In this document: piece after piece, positions 60,024-64,000 of the stretch
Layout of the letters: every line of letters starts with the position of its first letter
Numbering within the stretch: the first letter of the stretch is position 1
NCBI RefSeq assembly: GCF_031583065.1
Contig: NZ_CP134053.1
Span: 5,497,001 to 5,561,000, forward strand
Direction: 5' to 3'
Length of the DNA stretch: 64,000 nucleotides
Source of the DNA: Streptomyces sp. CGMCC 4.7035
GTDB taxonomy: Bacteria; Actinomycetota; Actinomycetes; Streptomycetales; Streptomycetaceae
The notes under the pieces: model-generated
What the model saw: only the letters and a program-made list of their open reading frames with translations
Database searches by the model: none
Told to the model about the DNA's origin: nothing
Translations under genes and position numbers: made by a program

Positions 60024-61024
60024 GCAACCCGGACATCTCCGTGGTGATCTGCGTCTACACCGAGGACCGCTGGGAGGACATCCTCGCGGCGGTCGCCTCG
60101 GTGCGGGCGCAGTCCCGGCCGGCACGCGAGACGCTGCTGGTCGTCGACCACAACGAGACCCTGCTGGAACGGCTGACCAGGGAATACAAGGAAGCCGGGG
60201 AGGACGGGACGGTCCGGGTGCTCGCCAACGCGGGCCCCCGCGGCCTGTCCGCGGGCCGCAACACCGGCATCGCCGCCTCGCACGGCGAGATCATCGCGTT
60301 CCTCGACGACGACGCCGTGGCCGAGCGCGACTGGCTCAAGCACTTCGCCGAAGGCTACGCGGACCCGCGGGTGATGGCCGTCGGCGGCCGTACGATGCCG
60401 ATCTGGGCCTCGGGCCGCCGCCCGGTCTGGTTCCCGGAGGAGTTCGACTGGGTGGTGGGCTGCACGTACAAGGGGCTGCCGCCCGGCCGGGTCCGGGTGC
60501 GCAACGTCCTCGGCGGCAACGCCTCCTTCCGCCGCACGGCCTTCGACGCGGCCGGCGGCTTCGCCACGGGCATCGGGCGCGACGGCGACAAGCGCCCGCT
60601 GGGCTGCGAGGAGACGGAGCTGTGCATCCGCCTCACCCGGGCCAGGCCCGACGCGGTCCTGCTCATCGACGACCGGGCCGTGATCCACCACCGGGTGCCC
60701 GAACCGCGCGAGCACTTCGCCTACTTCCGCACCCGTACCTACGCCGAGGGCCTATCCAAGGCGCTGGTGGCCCGCAGCGTCGGCTCCGACAAGGGCCTGG
60801 AGTCCGAGCGCCGCTACACCACCCGGGTACTGCCCGCCGGGGTGGCCCGCGGGCTGCGCGACGCCCTGCTGGCCCGCCCCGGCGGCGCGGGCCGGGCGGG
60901 CGCGATCGTCGCCGGGGTTCTCACGGCGGCGGGCGGGTACGTGCTCGGCAGCGTCCGGGCGCGCAGGGGCGGCGCGGCCTTCTCGGTCGTAGAGATCCCG
61001 GACGGCAGGGGGGACACCGCATGA
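60020..61024 (+). CDS. Family 2 glycosyltransferase
   Basis: A 334-residue GT-A enzyme starting at a TTG that overlaps the preceding stop (TTGA), with GGGGAGAGG upstream. SNPDISVVICVYTEDRWEDI begins the fold; GRNTGIAASHGEIIAFLDDD contains the DxD-type metal site; FEAAGGF-like AFDAAGGFATGIGRDGDKRP and CEETELCIRLTRARPDAVLL include the ED acceptor-binding pair. A C-terminal helix (GAIVAGVLTAAGGYVLGSVR) may tether it to the membrane. It is coupled to both neighbours by 4-bp overlaps. Confidence 0.87.
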   Translation: MSNPDISVVICVYTEDRWEDILAAVASVRAQSRPARETLLVVDHNETLLERLTREYKEAGEDGTVRVLANAGPRGLSAGRNTGIAASHGEIIAFLDDDAVAERDWLKHFAEGYADPRVMAVGGRTMPIWASGRRPVWFPEEFDWVVGCTYKGLPPGRVRVRNVLGGNASFRRTAFDAAGGFATGIGRDGDKRPLGCEETELCIRLTRARPDAVLLIDDRAVIHHRVPEPREHFAYFRTRTYAEGLSKALVARSVGSDKGLESERRYTTRVLPAGVARGLRDALLARPGGAGRAGAIVAGVLTAAGGYVLGSVRARRGGAAFSVVEIPDGRGDTA

Positions 61025-61821
61025 GCGAACAGACCGTGCCGATTCTCATGTACCACTCGGTCGCGACAGCACCCAACGACGCCACACGCGTCCTGTCGGT
61101 GGCGCCCGAGGCCTTCGCGGAGCAGATGGCCCAGCTCGCGGACCTGGGCTTCACACCCGTCACCACGGCCGACCTCGCGCGAAGTTGGCGGCAGGGCGGT
61201 CCGCTGCCCGCGCGGCCCGTCCTCATCACCTTCGACGACGGCTATGAGGGCGTGCACCGGCACGCCCTGCCCGTGCTCGCCAAGCACGGCTTCGCGTCCA
61301 CACTGTTCGTCTCCACCGGCTGGATCAGGGGCGCCCACGACACCGGTGGCGGCCTGGACACCATGCTCGACTGGGACCAGGTCCGCGACCTGGCGGGCTC
61401 CGGGGTCGAGATCGGCGGGCACAGCCATACGCATCCGCAGCTCGACCAGCTCGCCGACGACGCGCTCCGGTTCGAACTGCTGCGCTGCCAGGAGATCATC
61501 ACCGACGAGCTGGGCACCCGGCCGGTCTCGTTCGCCTACCCGTACGGCTACTCCAGCCGCCGGGTGCGCCGCACGGTGCGCGAGACGGGCTACCGGCAGT
61601 CGCTCGCCGTCGGCAACGGTCTGGCGCGCCGCCGTCAGGGCCCGTACGCACTGCAACGGGTCACCGTGCGCCGCACCACCGGCGCCGAGGAGTTCGAGCG
61701 GCTCGTCCAGGGCCGCGCGATCGCCCGCAACTTCGCCAGGGACCGCGCCCTGACCAAGGGATACGCCGTGGTCCGAAGAGCACGACAGGTCTGCCGGAAG
61801 GCCATCCGTACCCGTGTCTGA
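61021..61821 (+). CDS. Polysaccharide deacetylase family protein
   Basis: A 266-residue NodB-homology protein. VPILMYHSVATAPNDA, VLITFDDGYEGVHRHALPVL (motif 1 with the catalytic base and metal Asp) and IGGHSHTHPQLDQLADDALR (HxxxH metal motif), then SFAYPYGYSSRRVRRTVRET, match family 4 carbohydrate esterases, which remove N- or O-acetyl groups from surface glycans. No signal peptide is seen, so it may act on a cytoplasmic or lipid-linked intermediate. Overlaps both neighbours. Confidence 0.88.
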   Translation: MSEQTVPILMYHSVATAPNDATRVLSVAPEAFAEQMAQLADLGFTPVTTADLARSWRQGGPLPARPVLITFDDGYEGVHRHALPVLAKHGFASTLFVSTGWIRGAHDTGGGLDTMLDWDQVRDLAGSGVEIGGHSHTHPQLDQLADDALRFELLRCQEIITDELGTRPVSFAYPYGYSSRRVRRTVRETGYRQSLAVGNGLARRRQGPYALQRVTVRRTTGAEEFERLVQGRAIARNFARDRALTKGYAVVRRARQVCRKAIRTRV

Positions 61822-64000
61822 CACGACGACCACAACCGAGGCCTCACAGCCCACGACCGCGGCGCCCGAACAGTCGGGACGCCGCCTTCGCCTGCCCGGA
61901 CGCGGCGGCGGGGGCGGCGGCAACCAGCTGTTCCGCAACGCCTATGCGCTGATGCTCAACACCGGTATCTCCGCGGTGCTCGGCCTCGGCTACTGGCTGG
62001 TCGCGGCCCGCTACTACTCCGACGCCGCCGTCGGCCAGGGCTCGGCCGCGATCGCCGCGATGAAGCTCCTCGCCGGGCTCACCGCGGTGACGCTGACGGG
62101 TGCCCTGGCCCGCTTCATCCCCATCGCGGGGCGCATGACCGGACGGCTCATCTTCCGTACGTACGCGGGCAGTTCGGTCGTCGTGGCGCTCGCCGCGGGG
62201 GTCTTCCTGCTGACGCTGAACGTGTGGGGGCCCTCCTACCGCTTCCTGCACGGGACCGTCAACGGACTCGGGTTCATCGTCGCCATCGTCGCCTGGAACC
62301 TGCTCACACTCCAGGACGGGGTGCTGACCGGGCTGCGCAGCGCGCTGTGGGTGCCGGTGGGCAACACCGTGTTCTCCGCGGTGAAGCTGGCGCTGCTCGT
62401 CGCGCTCGCCGCGGCCATCCCGACGGCCGGTGTCTTCGTCTCCTGGGTCGCCGCCATCGCCACGTCCGTGATCCCGCTCGGCTGGCTGGTGTTCCGGCGT
62501 CTGGTGCCCCGGCACATCAAGACGACCGAGGACCACGCCAAACCGCCGTCGCTGAAGGAGATCGGCCGGTTCCTGGCCGGCGACTACACCGGCTCGCTGT
62601 TCTCGCTCGCCGTGGTCTACCTCGTCCCCGTGATCGTGGCCTCGCAGGTCAGCTCCGCCGACAACGCCTACTTCTACATCACCACCACCATCGGCGGCAC
62701 GACCAACCTGCTCGCCATCAACATGGGCGCCTCGCTCACCGTCGAGGGCTCGCACGACCCGGCGCGGCTCGCCGCCAACACCCGGGCCGCGCTCAAGCGC
62801 ATGGCCCGGATCATGATCCCGGTGTGCGCGCTGCTGTTCCTCGGCGCGCCCCTCATCCTGCACGTCTTCGGCGACGGCTACGCCCACGCGGCGACCCCGC
62901 TGCTGCGCTGGTTCGCGGTCGGCGCACTGCTGCGGGTCGTCATGGAGACGTACTTCGCGGTCCTGCGCGCCCAGAGCCGCACCATGGGACTCGCCTGGCT
63001 CCAGGGCCTGCTGTGCGTCCTGGTGCTGGGGCTGACCGTGCTGCTGCTCCCCCGCATGGGGCTGACCGGCGCGGGCGTCGCGGAGATCTCCAGCCTCGCG
63101 GTGATCGTGGCGATCGCCCTGCCGAAGCTGATCAAGATCGTGCGCACCGCACCGGCGGACGCCGTACCCGAGGACGCGGCACCGGACGGGGACCTCGCCG
63201 ACCTGGGGGCGCGCGAGGTCCCCGCTGCGAAGAGCGGGCCGTCCTGGGCGAAGACGATCGACGCCGACACGCTCGCGCTCGGCATCCACGTCGACTTCGA
63301 CCACCAGGAGCGCCGCCCCGACGTACGCCCCGGCCCGGGCACACCGCCCACGGGGACACCAGTGGCGCCAGTGGAGGAGCGGGAGAACCGCGCCCCGTCA
63401 GGGGCGCGGGGCCTGACCTCAAGCGGCTCCATCGCGCGGGTGCGACCAGCCACAACGGACCCGCAGCTGACAGACCACCCACGCTCTTCCGGCTCTCCGA
63501 GCGGAGCGCACCCGTTCCGGCCGACCCGCATCGGGCTCCTCCTGGGCTGCCTGCTCGCCTCCGCACTGCTGCTGTACTGGGTACCCGCACTCGGACTCAA
63601 CGACGGCTCCCTCGAACGCATGGGCGGCCTGGGACTGATCTCGGTCCTGCCGCTGCCGACCCTGGTCGGGGCGGCACTGCTGGTCGTGGTCTTCGCCGCG
63701 CTGCTGTGGCGCAGAAGCGAACCCAAGGGCCTGCTGCTGGTCACCCTGCTCGCCACGGTCGTGTCACTGCACGCGCTGCCCGCGGTGATCGAGACCGAGC
63801 CGCGGTTCGCGACGGCCTGGCAGCACCTCGGGTTCCTCGACTACATCGACCGGACCGGATCGGCCGTACCGGACCTGGACGCGCGCTGGAGCTGGCCCGG
63901 CTTCTTCGCGGGGGCCGCGTTCGTCGCCCGGGCCTGCGGCGTCACCGACCTCACCGAGGTCATCCGCTGGTGGCCGCTGACCATCCAGCTCCTGTACCTG
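61814..64000 (+). CDS. Wzx-like polysaccharide flippase fused to a second membrane module (3' end cut off)
   Basis: A frame of at least 729 codons starting with GTG 8 bp inside the deacetylase gene and open at the right edge. Residues 1-40 are a Thr/Gly-rich cytoplasmic stretch. Residues ~40-445 form a 12-helix MATE/Wzx-type flippase (NAYALMLNTGISAVLGLGYW, LTGALARFIPIAGRMTG, GFIVAIVAWNLLTLQDGVLT). A hydrophilic linker (~446-570) includes residues encoded by the dispersed element at 63377-63478. From ~571 a new membrane module begins (IGLLLGCLLASALLLYWVPA, LVGAALLVVVFAALLWRR, TVVSLHALPAVIETEPRFAT), resembling a separately encoded membrane glycosyltransferase-like protein. No stop codon interrupts the linker. 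Whether the two are truly one polypeptide needs checking. Confidence 0.78.
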   Translation, partial: MSDTTTTTEASQPTTAAPEQSGRRLRLPGRGGGGGGNQLFRNAYALMLNTGISAVLGLGYWLVAARYYSDAAVGQGSAAIAAMKLLAGLTAVTLTGALARFIPIAGRMTGRLIFRTYAGSSVVVALAAGVFLLTLNVWGPSYRFLHGTVNGLGFIVAIVAWNLLTLQDGVLTGLRSALWVPVGNTVFSAVKLALLVALAAAIPTAGVFVSWVAAIATSVIPLGWLVFRRLVPRHIKTTEDHAKPPSLKEIGRFLAGDYTGSLFSLAVVYLVPVIVASQVSSADNAYFYITTTIGGTTNLLAINMGASLTVEGSHDPARLAANTRAALKRMARIMIPVCALLFLGAPLILHVFGDGYAHAATPLLRWFAVGALLRVVMETYFAVLRAQSRTMGLAWLQGLLCVLVLGLTVLLLPRMGLTGAGVAEISSLAVIVAIALPKLIKIVRTAPADAVPEDAAPDGDLADLGAREVPAAKSGPSWAKTIDADTLALGIHVDFDHQERRPDVRPGPGTPPTGTPVAPVEERENRAPSGARGLTSSGSIARVRPATTDPQLTDHPRSSGSPSGAHPFRPTRIGLLLGCLLASALLLYWVPALGLNDGSLERMGGLGLISVLPLPTLVGAALLVVVFAALLWRRSEPKGLLLVTLLATVVSLHALPAVIETEPRFATAWQHLGFLDYIDRTGSAVPDLDARWSWPGFFAGAAFVARACGVTDLTEVIRWWPLTIQLLYL
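63377..63478. repeat. Dispersed Streptomyces intergenic element inside an open reading frame
   Basis: Perfect hairpin CGCGCCCC-GTCA-GGGGCGCG (63389-63408), then GCGGCTCCATCGCGCGGGTG, GCGACCAGCCACAACGGACC and CGCAG. This is the layout of a frequent intergenic element of the genus (related copy at 43261-43335). Here it is in frame within the flippase-fusion gene. Confidence 0.65.

Noticed and set aside
61844..63304. 486-codon minus-strand frame opposite the flippase
   Set aside because: Shadow; composition Asp/Gly/Arg/His without pattern, whereas the plus strand gives twelve membrane helices.

Overview
The window is high-GC actinobacterial DNA and almost certainly a Streptomyces chromosome. 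Reasons: strong GC bias at third codon positions, GTG and TTG starts, promoters whose -10 box lies about 7 nt before the start codon (leaderless transcripts), a rare TTA codon, a SoxR of streptomycete type, and intergenic palindromic elements typical of the genus. From memory the gene order (soxR, MaoC, acyl-CoA dehydrogenase, alcohol/aldehyde dehydrogenase, homogentisate dioxygenase, DrrAB-type transporter, kinase, SGNH esterase) resembles the Streptomyces coelicolor arm around SCO1680-SCO1735; this was not checked. No rRNA, tRNA, CRISPR array, intact transposase or polyketide/peptide synthetase was seen.

Layout. 1-2.4 kb: end of a gluconate/idonate operon (GntP permease, gluconate 5-dehydrogenase-like SDR, idonate 5-dehydrogenase-like enzyme), then a reductase gene fragment. 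2.8-7.2 kb: a sulfite-oxidase-fold molybdoenzyme with a membrane cytochrome b, a hypothetical protein and a KstD-like flavoprotein. 7.4-10.4 kb: DMT transporter, NUDIX hydrolase, two DUF202 proteins, and a histidine-rich duplicated protein. 10.5-16.1 kb: an acyl-CoA catabolic island (ACAD10/11-type kinase, acyl-CoA dehydrogenase, TetR, acyl-CoA ligase, SDR) whose two transcription units share a palindrome. 16.3-24.2 kb: alpha/beta hydrolase, penicillin-acylase-type hydrolase, zinc-ribbon protein, BKACE-like enzyme, hypothetical protein and an ATP-dependent RNA ligase. 24.4-32.5 kb: SoxR, MaoC hydratase, an IS200/IS605-type remnant, TetR proteins, acyl-CoA dehydrogenase, an ArsR-type regulator beside a dead EamA transporter, and an alcohol/aldehyde dehydrogenase operon.

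32.6-39.6 kb: MFS transporter, CitMHS transporter, molybdopterin oxidoreductase, a 360-bp array of 20-bp repeats, TetR and a lipoprotein. 39.7-47.2 kb: homogentisate dioxygenase, GntR, an orphan Type ISP specificity domain, a second 20-bp array, a TetR-controlled DrrAB-like ABC transporter and a CoA-transferase. 47.2-57.7 kb: SigK-like sigma factor and anti-sigma factor divergent from a DUF4331 / TPR / NicO metal-transporter operon, then a Ser/Thr kinase, a secreted SGNH esterase and a small membrane protein. 57.7-64 kb: a surface-polysaccharide cluster (CelD-like acetyltransferase, two family-2 glycosyltransferases, polysaccharide deacetylase, Wzx-like flippase) that runs off the end.

Three themes recur. 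Palindromic operators can be tied to particular TetR or ArsR regulators and link separate operons. Tandem, dispersed and IS-derived repeats often sit exactly on gene 3' ends, supplying stop codons, tails or, in the last gene, an in-frame linker. The kinase, acyl-CoA dehydrogenase, SDR and ligase set has the composition of the LvaA/C/D/E route for 4-hydroxyacyl-CoA, here apparently without LvaB.
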